From Euonymus europaeus (taxonomy: Eukaryota > Streptophyta > Magnoliopsida > Celastrales > Celastraceae): a stretch of 64,000 bases of DNA. The notes below the pieces were generated by a model. That model saw only the letters and a list, made by a program, of their open reading frames with translations, ran no database searches and was not told where the DNA came from. The translations under genes and the position numbers were made by a program. Below are positions 1-9,799 of the stretch, piece after piece; the stretch's first letter is position 1, and every line of letters begins with the position of its first letter. The DNA is taken from NCBI GenBank assembly GCA_963580455.1, contig OY756967.1, forward strand, positions 21,312,022 through 21,376,021, read 5' to 3'.

Positions 1-97
1 TTGGTCTGATCTCAGTCTGGAAGAGGACAGGTTTGTTTCTTAATTAAGAAAGATTTCAAAATATTACTATAAAGTTTTCCAATGATATATATCATGT

Positions 98-600
98 TGT
101 AAAGTTTAAACAACTGTCTCAGAATATGGTGCAAGCTTTACATCTTTAAAACTTGCATAGAACATCGTTAGGAATGACTAGCGAAAGCATTCTTGAACCC
201 CAAGTCCCATGATTCAAAACATTGTACAGAAAGATTTCTATGATATTGTCATCATCTTCATAAAATAAAAAAATAAAAAACTTAAGAGTTCTCATAAGAT
301 TTTATAATTTCAATCATGGTTGCAGCTGCTAGATTAGATACCTTGGAAGAAATCCAGGAGAGACATAATGCTTTGAAAGAAATTGAGAAGAGGCTACTAG
401 ACCTACATCAGGTACACTTTGCATGAGACCAACCTAAGCGTGGACTGCCAAAACCCAGATTGCCTAATGTAGTGATGTTCGTTATGTGTTCTTTCCCGAT
501 TTCCCTAGATAATGGGATGTGATTATGGGAGTCTTGGTTGCAACCCAAGGAGAGATTTCAGACGTACACCATAGAAAATTGGGTTATAGTATTTATACCG
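98..600 (+). repeat. Direct repeat copy 1 carrying a syntaxin exon
   Basis: About 450-500 bp that recur in the same orientation at 3,086-3,530 with scattered substitutions and small indels. Both copies contain the same order of landmarks: the stretch around CTGTCTCAGAAT, a run of A/T near TCATCATCTTCATAAA, a syntaxin-like exon, its GT splice donor, and GGGAGTCTTGGTTG near the end. The DNA between the copies holds a kinase/KEN-type pseudogene (- strand) and a TRIM array. The copies are clearly diverged, so the duplication is not recent. Confidence 0.85.
326..411 (+). pseudogene. Isolated syntaxin (SYP1-type Qa-SNARE) exon
   Basis: The 86-bp stretch reads as an exon fragment with an AG acceptor before it (TTGCAG, ending at 325) and a GT donor after it (412). 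Its translation contains [18 protein letters not shown] and then RLLDLHQ, which matches the start of the SNARE motif of plant SYP1-family plasma-membrane syntaxins, where the family has a similar EIQERHDAVKEIEKxLLxLHQ block. No other syntaxin exons are visible on either side in this window. I therefore call it a captured or relic exon rather than a gene; the rest of the gene could lie to the left of the window edge only for upstream exons, since the downstream DNA does not continue it. Confidence 0.6.
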
Positions 601-869
601 CAATTAGTTTTCACATGTTAGCCTTTTAGACTTCCAAATCTTCTGTGATTTTGGTCTGATCTCAGTGTGTTCGTGTCTGTTTTGTTGAATTTTGGATAGT
701 AAAAATCTGTAGAAGCTGGGACCTCGAATCTTCTTGTTAAAAGCAGTGTTATTTGTTCGTGGTTACCGCAAAATGCATATGCTTCAGATGAGTTCACAAC
801 CAACATTTCTAATTTAAACCAAAGGCATATCAAGTACTGGCAGCAGTGCCCATGATAAAAATACATCTT

Positions 870-1450
870 CACCAGTCACCACCATACCGCTCCTCTAATG
901 CCTTCTTCATAGCTTCCTTTGTTACCCTTTCATCGTCAAATTTATATCAGAATTATCAACAATGAGAACTATCAACAATCACCATTTAGAGAACTATCAA
1001 CAATGATATGGTAGTTAGTAAGGACAAAAGCCATAATCCCTGCCATTCTCCCCAAAACATAAGACTAGCAAGTTGAGTTTCATCTACTATTTAGGATGTT
1101 GATTAATTCAGTGAATTATCCTGCCAATTGGGGAGCTAGAAATGAAATCAAGTCCAACAATTCCAGTTCCAGTGTCTAGGAATACCACCGGAATTTGTCA
1201 TTTCATATGGCATAACAGCAAAAAGGTGCTGCATAATGTGAACCAGAACATGTCAAATTGAAGAAAGAAAAGAAGACACAATGACTATAATCCCATACAA
1301 CCAGAATGCACAAGATCATATCATCATAATGATTGAAGAGTAGCATACAACATTTCAGCAGAAAAAAAAGGAATTGTTTCTGAACATTTTGAATCCAAGC
1401 ACCAGTAACCAACATGAAATACAAATTGCAATATGAGAAAAAATTCATCT
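870..1450. other. Intergenic, no gene recognised
   Basis: AT-rich DNA between the syntaxin-bearing repeat and the kinase/KEN pseudogene. Short open frames here have no family resemblance I can name. A small direct repeat around GAACTATCAACAAT occurs three times near 950-1,005. Confidence 0.5.
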
Positions 1451-1469
1451 TCAAAGCAACTAGCTGGAC

Positions 1470-3060
1470 TTTTTAATAGCTAGGTTCATTGTCCTCCCAA
1501 TCTTCGTCAACTACTTATCCTCTGCAAAATGTAAAATGCAACCAAAGTGAGTATATATATAAAAAAATACTTAGTGACACTCTCCATATTTAACAAGGGA
1601 ACACTCTTTAGTCCTTACCAAAAAATAGCAACGAGCTAGAATCGAAAACAGCCACTGCAATTTTAAGGATTGTCGATTTAAATGTGGCTGAAAGCCACAT
1701 ATCAACTTCCATATCTTTGATTGGTCATCGAGCCTGTTCGGAAAAGAAGAAAGTAAAATATTAACCCTAAACAAACCAAAAGAAAAAAAAACATGAATAT
1801 CTAAATGTTGGAGAAATACCACATCGTTTGAATTGGGTTCTATATTGTGGTTTAAATTGAGGGTTCCTTCAACTCTTTAATAGGCCTTTTAGGAGGTTGG
1901 GTTAAGGGCTCAATAAGTTTAACATGGTATCGGAGCCTCTGTTTAAGTTTTCACGTGTTGAGCTTCTCGGAGTTAGACCAACCCACACGTGAGGGGAAAT
2001 GTTGGAGAAATATCACATCGTTTGAATTGGGTTATATATTGTGGTTTAAATTGAGGGTTCTTTCAACTCTTTAATAGGCCTTTTAGGGGGTTGGGTTAAG
2101 GGTCCAATAAGTTTAACATGGTATCGGAGCCTCTGTTTGAGTTTTCACGTGTTGGGCTTCTCGAAGTTGGATTAACCCACACGTGAGGGAATGTTGGAGA
2201 AATACCGCATCGTTTGAATTGGGTTCTATATTGTGATTTAAATTGAGGGTTCCTTCAACTCTTTAATAGGCTTTTTAGGGGGTTCGGTTAAGGGCCCAAT
2301 AAATTTAACATGGTATCGGAGCCTCTGTTTGGGTTTTCACGCGTTGGGCTTCTCGGAGTTGGACCAACCCACACGTGAGGGGATGTTGGAGAAATACCAC
2401 ATCGTTTGAAATTAGTTTAACACTACATATCATTTTCACATTTGCTTCTTGTTCCAGATGACAACACACATTATCCATGAAATTAATCAAACCCATAAGT
2501 TCAGGAGTTTGTGTATCGTCACAGTAAATCAGATGAAGCATGCTATCATTTGGAACCAACCAGCTCCAACTTTCCTGTTTGTTTAGAATGATCTTTTGAA
2601 GTTCGTTTACAACACTGTAATACTCTCTCAGCTTTACAGCATTGAGTTGTTCTAATGATCTTTCCACCGAAAATATAAATTTTACTCTTTCTCTGGAGCT
2701 CATCAATACTGGATGATGTTTCATCCTGCAAAAAAAATATAACATAAAGATCCCTAACAAAATTCAGATAAAAAACGGAAACAAAGTTTTGCATACTCAC
2801 GTAAAACTTGTCTTGTTGTTGAGAACACCTATAAAATGTTCAAATTCATATGTGTGGCGCCCTGGTATCATAATTTCCAGCCATCTCGCGAGTCGCCCAA
2901 GGTCTATTTCTTGCTCACTTGATACGCTAGTATCAGTGATCGGACCAAGAAGAACTTCTAACTTGGGGTGTCCCTGGACAATACAAATACTGTTTTCTTT
3001 CCATTCGTGCTTCGTGCATATATTTCGGCAATGAAGAAACTCCAATAAATCAATTAACTC
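1470..3060 (-). pseudogene. Degenerate kinase/KEN-domain (IRE1/RNase L-like) gene fragment
   Basis: On the - strand three exon-like blocks appear in order. The first (about 3,045-2,805) contains DLGRLARWLEIMIPGRHTYE and EFEHFIGVLNNK, resembling the kinase C-lobe of IRE1 (DLGCVLxxCxxGGxHPFG and ERDVNIVxNQ). The second (about 2,730-2,440) contains HHPVLMSSRERVKFIF, resembling the HHPFFWSPExRLxFL start of the KEN ribonuclease domain, followed by an acidic stretch. A third block (about 1,735-1,570) is conserved in the paralogous copies but not clearly KEN. Catalytic kinase residues are not present in these pieces. A TRIM array splits the locus at 1,806-2,422. Two more copies lie at 11.7-13.4 kb. 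The family assignment is by eye and could be wrong; the pseudogene status is well supported by the interruptions. Confidence 0.4.
1806..2422 (+). mobile_element. TRIM-like LTR element, tandem array of four LTRs
   Basis: Three 119-bp LTRs (1,806-1,924; 2,000-2,118; 2,192-2,310) each start TGTTGGAGAAAT and end in TTTAACA or near it, giving TG...CA ends. A fourth (2,384-2,422) keeps the two ends but has lost about 80 bp from its middle. Each complete LTR is followed directly by TGGTATCGGAGC, a close match to the primer binding site for initiator methionine tRNA (TGGTATCAGAGC). The three internal regions are only about 73-75 bp, contain no coding capacity and end in a purine-rich GAGGGGA tract. 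The period is 192-194 bp. Flanks are CTAAA (1,801-1,805) and CTACA (2,423-2,427), a target duplication with one mismatch. The paralogous locus at 12,761 has a single uninterrupted CTACA, an empty site. Confidence 0.9.
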
Positions 3061-3085
3061 CTACAAAAAATTCAAACAGTTTAAA

Positions 3086-3530
3086 TCAACTGTCTCAGAA
3101 TTTGGTGCAAGCTTTCCATCTTTAATATTTGCATAGAACATCGTTAGGAATGACTAGCGAAGGCATTCTTGAACCTCAGGTCCCATGATTCAAAATATTA
3201 TACATAAAACTTTCTATGATATTGTCATCATCTTCATAAAAAAAAGAACTTAGAGTTCTCACAAGATTTTATAATTTCAATCATGGTTGTAGCTGCTAGA
3301 TACCACGGAAGAAATCTAGGAGAGACATAATGCTTTGAAAGATTTTGAGAAGAGACTACTAGACCTACATCAGGTACACTTTGCATGAGACCAACCTAAG
3401 TGTGGACTACCAAAACCCATATTGCCTAATGCTGTAATGTTAGTTATGTGTTTTTTCTCGATTTCCCTGGACATGGGATGTGACTATGGGAGTCTTGGTT
3501 GCGGCCACAGGAGAGATTTTATGCGTCATC
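3086..3530 (+). repeat. Direct repeat copy 2, with decayed syntaxin exon
   Basis: Second copy of the 98-600 segment. The syntaxin exon lies at about 3,290-3,373 but has lost bases around GCTAGATACCACGG, which shifts the frame, and has an in-frame stop in the remaining part. The splice donor after CATCAG is retained. It is more decayed than copy 1. Confidence 0.8.
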
Positions 3531-4300
3531 AATTTCAAGCAGCATTATCACAGGAAATCTCAATATTCAACATGGTCTAGATAGGTATCAAAGATTAATC
3601 ATAAATGTATGATAGATTATCAAACATGACATGCTGACAAATATATCGTAGCTTTCAAAATTTTAAATAACAAGTGTTTGAAATAGGTATCACACAGATA
3701 TTGTAAAAATATCGCAAATTATCATGAGCAAACTCAGTGCTGAACTTGGTCTATTATGTTCATTAAAATATGAAGGATATCACAAAGGTATCACATTCCA
3801 ATCACAACAACATGGATCGAGTGTGGTGGTTGGTGAGCATGGTTCGAGTATCACGTCTGCTAGGGTATCATGGTTCACAAGACAATGAAGTAGATTTTGA
3901 ATTTTATGATATATAAATGTCACAATTCCCGACAATGAAATATAATTTGAATTTTATGATACAGAGGAATCACGGTTCACGAAAGAATAAAATATAATTT
4001 TAATTTGAATTTTTGTGATACAAGAGCAACTTCATAAAAATAACATATTGGGTGACTAAAAATAAGACAAGTTTTTGGCGTCATACTTATGTACTCACAA
4101 GTTTCAAAATGTTGCACCGACTTCCAAATATCCCTTGGTAAAAATGGGTCAAACTAATAATAGTCCAGTTTAGTAATATATAAACTAGCCCAATGAATAA
4201 TAGCAAGCCCAATATGGGAAGCCTAGATAAAAGCCTAAAACACACCATTTCAATGATCAGAAACAACTAGGATTTCAAAAGTGTTTGTGTCTTCACACAG
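3531..4300. other. Intergenic, no gene recognised
   Basis: AT-rich DNA with several scattered GGTATCAC-like words and GAATTTTATGATA repeated at about 3,899, 3,952 and 4,006. No coding frame with a recognisable family is seen. It separates the syntaxin/KEN block from the CSN2-fragment block. Confidence 0.5.
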
Positions 4301-4570
4301 ATGTACACTCTTCTCACCTTCGTCAAGCTCGTCAGAATCGAATATATGATCATTTTCTCGTAGTTTTTTAGTGTCTACGCGGAAAACCATAACTTGATTT
4401 CATAGAACGGAATTTCTATCAACTAATGATGGGTTCGACGTTTTTGTTCCCTTTTTCTTTCTTTCTTTGTTGTGGTATTTTTCTTTTTCTTATATATTTT
4501 GGTATGTTTTAGAATGATGCTTACATTCATTACCTAAATGCGCGAGAGCCTGAAGAACAGTATATTGAAA

Positions 4571-4800
4571 TAACGCAGCGTCGCACATCGGTTAGGAAAT
4601 AAGTTTGAGACATAGTTATAAGTGTTGGGGAAAACTCATCCCATGGCATATGTATTTTGGGTTGGTTAGGCTTGGGCGGGCTTGAGGATTATCCCTCTCG
4701 CCGTGTGGGCCTGTGCTCCACATTTGGGCTTGTAAGGCTCGTGTTCGTCTTCTATCAGGTGATATCGGAGCTAGGTTTGACCCATGGACAGTGCCATCAA
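4571..4800 (+). mobile_element. TRIM-like LTR relic (second family), copy 1
   Basis: About 190 bp resembling the LTRs of the complete element at 6,051-6,538: it has CAGCGTCGCACATCGG near the start, ATAGTTATAAGTGT, GGGTTGGTTAGGCTTGGGC and GTGTGGGCCTGTGCTCC. It is followed by TGATATCGGAGCTAGG, a decayed methionine-tRNA primer site, and then a short internal stretch. No second LTR follows, so it is a partial element carried inside the duplicated unit. Confidence 0.65.
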
Positions 4801-5015
4801 ATTTCCAACCTTCGTCAAGCTTGTCAAAATTGAATATCTAATCATTTTCTCGTATCTTTAGGTTGTTTACACAGATTTCATGGAGCGGAATATCTATCGA
4901 CTAATGATGAGTTTGACATTTTTGCTTCATTTTTTCCTTTCTTTGTTGTGGTCTTTTTATGCTAATTCTATACTTTGGTATATTTTAGAAGGATGCTTAT
5001 GTTCATTAACTGAAT

Positions 5016-5430
5016 ATGTGTGCAGAGTTTGAAGAATATTATGTTTACATGATGGATGCTTACATAGAGATGTTAACATACATCAAGTCAATAGTCATAC
5101 AAAATTGCAGTAAGAAATGCATTCATGATATCATTCCATTCAAGCAAGATGTAATAGAGGGCACATTGACGTCATTTGATGCCCCTGTCAAGAAGATGGA
5201 TATAGAGAATACTGTCATTCGTGTGAGCGTTCGTAATTTAAGAAATATAAAACATAAAAATTTGTTGAAGCTAATACCCCAGTGCTGAAGGGTTGCCTAC
5301 TTTAAGCCTCCTTTAAATGGAGTTGATTTTACAACTTGAATTCTCTCTATCAGTAATAGTACATGAAGAGTTTTTCGAAGATTTTATTATTTATCAAGAC
5401 CCAGCTTCAAATCAAGATATGTTGTATTCG
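5016..5430 (+). pseudogene. CSN2-kinase chimeric fragment, copy 1
   Basis: An open frame of 90 codons (5,016-5,288) starts in CSN2-exon-4-like sequence: [14 protein letters not shown] here against [14 protein letters not shown] in the true gene at about 34,727. After the CIHDI residues, where CSN2 should continue [14 protein letters not shown], the similarity switches to an unrelated block starting IPFKQDVIEGTLTSFDAPVK. That block looks like the glycine-loop/VAIK region of a protein kinase (GTL...PVKKM) and then NLRNIKHKNLLKL. A stop follows CQ-like residues at 5,286; homology to other copies continues for about 140 bp past it. The upstream CSN2 part is only about 25 codons. It has no visible promoter. 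I call it a pseudogene, but the open junction is notable. Confidence 0.7.
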
Positions 5431-5555
5431 ACGTTTTTGTTCCCTTTTTCGTTCTTTGTGGTATTTTTTTTTTCTTCTATATTTTGGTATGTTTTAGAAG
5501 GATGCTTACATTCATTACCTAAATGCGTTTGAGCCTGAAGAACAGTATGTTGAAA

Positions 5556-5790
5556 TAACGTAGCGTAGCACATCGGTTAGAAAAAAAGTTTGAAACATAG
5601 TTATACGTGTTGGGGAAAACTCATCCCATTGGATATATATTTTGGGTTGGTTAGGCTTGGGCGGGTCTGGGGATTATCCCTCTCGCCGTGTGGGCCTATG
5701 CTCCACATTTGGGCTTATAGGGCTCGTGTTCGTCCTGTATCAGGTAATATCGGAGCTAGGTTTGACCCATGGACAGTGCCATCAAATTTT
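5556..5790 (+). mobile_element. TRIM-like LTR relic (second family), copy 2
   Basis: Same sequence type and same position in the duplicated unit as the copy at 4,571, followed by TAATATCGGAGCTAGG in place of the primer site. It was duplicated together with its flanks rather than inserted independently, since the flanking GAACAGTAT(A/G)TTGAAA is shared. Confidence 0.65.
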
Positions 5791-6050
5791 CCACCTTCGT
5801 CAAGCTTGTCAAAATTAGATATCTAATCATTTTCTCATATCTTTAAATTTTTTACACAGTGAACTATAACTCGATTTAATGGAACGGAATATCTATCGAC
5901 TAATTATGGGTTTGACATTTTTGCTCCCCTTTTTTTCTTTCTTATGTTGTGGTCTTTTTCTTCTACTTCTATAGTTTAGTATATTTTAGAAGAATGCTTA
6001 TGTTCATTAACTGAATATGTGTGCAGAGTTTGAAGAACATTATGTTTACA

Positions 6051-6538
6051 TGATGCAGCGTCCAACATCGGTTGGGAGAGGGGTTTTAGACCTAGTTATA
6101 AGTGTAAAGCAAAGCTATGTCATTGTACATGTCTTTTGGGTTAGTTAGGCTCCCTTATCATGTGGGTCTATGCTCTCCATTTGAGATGTATTCCTGTTTG
6201 GACTCGTGGCTCGTCTTCGTCCTGCATTAGATGGTATCAGAGCCAAGTTTTTCATGCGTACCCGGGCGGCCCTCTCCTGTGCATAGGTAGGTTGATGGGA
6301 GGCGTACACGTGGTTATGTAAGATTCTAAGCAATGGAAAATGACACAGCGTCCCACATCGATTCAGAAAAAAGTTTGATATTATAAATGTTGGACAAACC
6401 TATCCTATTGAACATGTCATTTGGGTTAGTTAGGCTTGGGTTTATAATTTGGCTTATAATTGAGCTTAGGCTTGTGGATTATACCCCTCACAGTGTGGGT
6501 CTGTGCTCCTCATTTGAGCTTCTGTTTGTCCTGCATCA
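6051..6538 (+). mobile_element. TRIM-like LTR element (second family), two LTRs
   Basis: Left LTR about 6,051-6,231 begins TGATGCAGCGTCCAACATCGG. It is followed at 6,232 by TGGTATCAGAGCC, an exact initiator-methionine tRNA primer site. The 109-bp internal part ends in CAATGGAAAA, a short purine tract. The right LTR (6,341-6,538) begins TGACACAGCGTCCCACATCG and ends CTGCATCA. There is no room for any protein. The two LTRs differ at many positions, so the insertion is old. The left flank (GTTTGAAGAACATTATGTTTACA) matches the CSN2-like sequence at 5,027-5,052, which shows the uninterrupted site. I do not see a clear target duplication. Confidence 0.75.
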
Positions 6539-6599
6539 TGGCATCGACAAACAATATTGCAACTATGAAGATATGAGAGATGTAATTTAATGGACATTA

Positions 6600-7990
6600 C
6601 GAAACCATATGGGCTTTTATTGTTTTTACTCCTCTTTCCCTCTTTTCCCTGTTTCTAATTGTATGTTTTGCAATACTAATGTACCCCTTCTCCCCAACAC
6701 CCAAACTTGGAAACGAAAAAAAATTTGGTTGAAACCCAAACTTGGAAACGAAAAAAGATTTGGTTGAAACAAATTTAGTAAGAGCACTTGTAGGCTTTGC
6801 TGAAGTGGTTCACATGAAACTTGAGAAGGCAAAGTGGTGAGTTCTCTAGAATTTTTATTCTTATTGTGAACAGGATAAGAAATCATATTTCTTTGGAATT
6901 TGGTCTTACTTTCAATAATGTTGATTTTCTCCAAATTTTTTGAACATATGGTTTTCACTATGGTTGGTTTGTAGAGGATCAACGTGTGCAACCCTGATGG
7001 GTAGTTCCACTACCTTTGCATTTTGGACTGAATCATTATATTCTTGTCTAAAATATGCAGCTGAACTAAATAATGACCTTTGACTCAGGAATTGATCATC
7101 TTATTTTTTATCGAATGTCATATCATTCGAGAAGGAACTAATGCTCATTTCCAAGTATAAACTTACTAAACTAAGAAATAGGGATACAACCACCTAATTA
7201 TGATTGAGTCCTAAGTCAAAGGCCATACCGAAGGGACAAGTAAAGAAGGAACAAAATGTTTTACTCCAAGTGTAACCATATTAAACTAAGGATGCTGTCT
7301 GGAATGGAGCATTCTATGACTTGTCCATTGTGCACATCAAACTTAGCATTAGCTAGCATCTTGTGTTTGTAACTACCACTCAAATAATAGACTTCTAGTT
7401 ACCTTGAATTTTGTTTTGTGTGAATGTTTATGCAACTGTAGATGGTTCTTGTTGCTGGGGGTTCAAAGAAAACTGTCAAACTTTATGGTTTAGGGAAGTG
7501 CAAAGAAGTGATGGATGCTTATAGAGAGATATTGACATACATCAAGTCAACAGTCATGCGAAATTGCAGTAAGGAATGCATTCATGATATTATTCCATTC
7601 AAGCAAGATGTAATAGAGGGCACATTGACGTCATTTGATGCCCTTGTCAATAAGATGGATATAGAGAATGCTGTCATTCATGTGAGCGTTCGTAATTTAA
7701 GAAATATAAAGCAAAAAAATTTGTTGAAGCTAGTACACCAGTGCCCAAGGGTTCCTAGTTTGAGCCTCCTTTAAATGGAGTTGATTTTACAACTTGAATT
7801 CTCTCTATCAATAGTAGTACATGAAAAGTTTTTCAAATATTTTATTATTTATCAAGACTCAGCTTCAAATCGAGACATGTTATATTCATTCATCATTATA
7901 TGCCTCCAAAACTTCAATTCGTGTTGAAAATAATTTCTAATAAATTTATTGCTATTTTGAAATTAATAGTTTAATTTTAAAATTACTAAC
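6600..7990 (+). pseudogene. CSN2-kinase chimeric fragment, copy 2, with CSN2 introns
   Basis: Collinear with CSN2 from the end of intron 2 through exon 3 (about 6,768-6,836, open but with substitutions), intron 3 (6,837-7,440, including the GACTCAGGAATT and AAGTATAAACTTACTAAAC landmarks) and part of exon 4. The exon 4 acceptor has changed from TAG to TGG (GTTGCTGGGGG), and several bases are missing just after it. From 7,442 a 110-codon frame runs through CSN2-like EVMDAYREILTYIKS and, after CIHDI, into the same kinase-like block as copy 1, ending at 7,774. A 33-bp tandem duplication lies just before exon 3 (about 6,699-6,765). Retention of introns shows a DNA-level duplication, not retroposition. 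Confidence 0.8.
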
Positions 7991-9190
7991 TATGATGCCT
8001 GCGCATTGCCTCAGGTCTCTCTTTTTTTAATTCATTTTTGGCTCTTCTTAAATTATTATGGTTTGTCTTATTAATTTGTTTTTTTTTTAATTACGTGTAT
8101 TTTCTTGTGAATGAACTTGAGAAAGGCATTGGCTCTATCAGGAAAATGGCAAGACATGAATATAAACAGTGACATGAGACGCAAGCATATGAATAAAAAA
8201 CAGAGACTTGCCACCAAATGTGTATGATGATAACCCATCAATACCAACAAAATAGTCTCTCTTTTCGTTTCCTTTTAATTTCAATTTGATCTGGACTGAT
8301 CATCTTTGTGATTTTATAAATGGGTAATTGTCAATTAGTGATGCCATTAATTAGATGTTAGCTTTAAAAAAATTGGTAAATAAACACAGAAACATCACAA
8401 ACTATCATTGAATGAAGCCTCAAATCATGAATCGAAGACACCCAAACTAAAAGCTGAATCACCATAAGCTCAAAAAGAACTCCACAGTTAAGCCTCAAAA
8501 TATGAATTGAACAAATTAAAAAAAAAACAATGACCATGAGGCTTAAAAAAAATGCAATCTTTTAGAGGTTAAAGAAATAGCAGAAGTTAGATTAAGTGAT
8601 AACGCAACCAATGTCCAGACAGCCATCAGAAAAATTTACTAACATCCCAACCAACAGTAACACAGATGGCAGATGCACATGAGTTTGTTAAGACCCAAAA
8701 GACTAAAACAATAATACCATCAAACAATGACTCCTTAATTGGAATTTTATTTAATTAGTACTCATCACCAAAAAGAAAATATCACCACCTGCACTTCTTC
8801 AAACCTTACCTGCTGCTACCTTGAGGAACACACAGATTGCATATGCCTCATTACCCTAAAAACAGAACCATCACCACCACCGCCACCACTGCTTTGAAGT
8901 GTTAACTTAACCCAAAGAAAACAATAACCCAACTTAGAACCTACGTATCATATACACACATCCAGGAACCAGAGTAAAATCGTTTCACTAACAATACACA
9001 GTCATTAAGTCTTTTCATAGGCCAGAGTAAATCTTGCATTTCCAGCATTCATGCCTGGGGAATAAAAATTTAAAGCAATCTCCAGTGTAATTTGCAATTA
9101 GACATCCACAAAATATAAAATCACTCGTACATGTTTTCATCAAAACCACTCATACATATGACAATAGTCGGATAATATATTTTGATTATG
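7991..9190. other. Intergenic, no gene recognised
   Basis: AT-rich DNA without a supportable gene. A run of ACCACCACCGCC-like trinucleotides lies near 8,870-8,890. Confidence 0.5.
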
Positions 9191-9202
9191 CATATCGAAG
9201 GT

Positions 9203-9518
9203 TGTTCGTTAGTCTGAAAGTAGGCAGTACCAGGCATCCAGGGGTTTCAACTGCAGGAACTGGTGTAGCATATTTGGAATCCCCTGGCTCGGCTAATCTA
9301 CTTACAAATGAGCCACACCTGACCAAAAACAATTAACAAAATAGTGATTTCATATAAGTAAAATAAATGTCAAACTGAAAAATACTATACAAAAAGTTAG
9401 GAAGAAACCTGAGCCAATAAATATCATAAATTACATGTTTGTCCACACTGTGCTGCCCAATTTTTGCAACAACAAATGGTTCCAACACTGCATGAGTGTT
9501 AAACCTGTCACAACTCAC
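9203..9518 (-). other. Two exon-like open blocks of unknown family
   Basis: On the - strand, one block (about 9,515-9,410) reads RFNTHAVLEPFVVAKIGQHS and onward to an Asp-rich YDIYWL segment; a second (about 9,320-9,205) reads FVSRLAEPGDSKYATPVPAV and onward. Both have balanced amino-acid composition and possible AG/GT borders, which is unlike the surrounding DNA. I do not recognise the family. They could be the 3' exons of a - strand gene whose leader is at about 11,290-11,040, or another captured fragment. Confidence 0.2.
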
Positions 9519-9593
9519 AAAACAATATCATCCATACTATATTACTCTCAGTATACGTAAAGATATGCAATTTGAATGTAATGATAACAAAAA

Positions 9594-9770
9594 TCATACA
9601 CAATGATGACAGCCCATGAGAAAAAATGAAAAATGATCCGCACCACCAGTTCTGTTCCAGATACTATATTTTCTTGCAATTAAGTCCAGATACCTCTTTA
9701 GATATACGCCAAGTTCCTTTTGATTATGAATATCTTGATCAAACAGCACAGTTCTAAGCATTTGTGAGCT
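9594..9770 (-). pseudogene. Exostosin-family (GT47) glycosyltransferase fragment
   Basis: An open block on the - strand includes YLDLIARKYSIWNRTGGADH followed by F and ends at a stop in TGA. The WNRTGGADHF core with a preceding hydrophobic helix and spaced aromatic residue is the signature of plant exostosin-like GT47 enzymes (for example the YPYWNRSxGADHF block of the At5g03795 type). Only about 58 residues are present; the Golgi anchor, nucleotide-sugar site and the expected ACHDWG continuation are missing or altered. Flanking sequence does not extend the match. Identification is from motif memory only. Confidence 0.5.
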
Positions 9771-9799
9771 GAAAGGTATCTATCTAAATTAGTATATGT

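Larger units (their letters stand above)
4310..6050 (+). repeat. Tandem segmental duplication (about 985-1,000 bp period) of CSN2-like 5' sequence
   Basis: Landmarks recur at a spacing of about 985-1,000 bp: TTCGACGTTTTTGTTCCC at about 4,435 and 5,427; GAGCCTGAAGAACAGTAT at about 4,547 and 5,532; TTCGTCAAGCTTGTCAAAAT at about 4,811 and 5,793; and TGTGTGCAGAGTTTGAAGAA at about 5,016 and 6,018. A third partial copy of the TTCGTCAAGCT block starts at about 4,319. The GAGCCTGAAGAACAG word and the TATATTTTGGTATGTTT before it match the start of exon 2 of the CSN2 gene at 32,275-32,380, so the unit includes a decayed CSN2 5' region. Each unit also carries one TRIM-like LTR. Confidence 0.75.
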
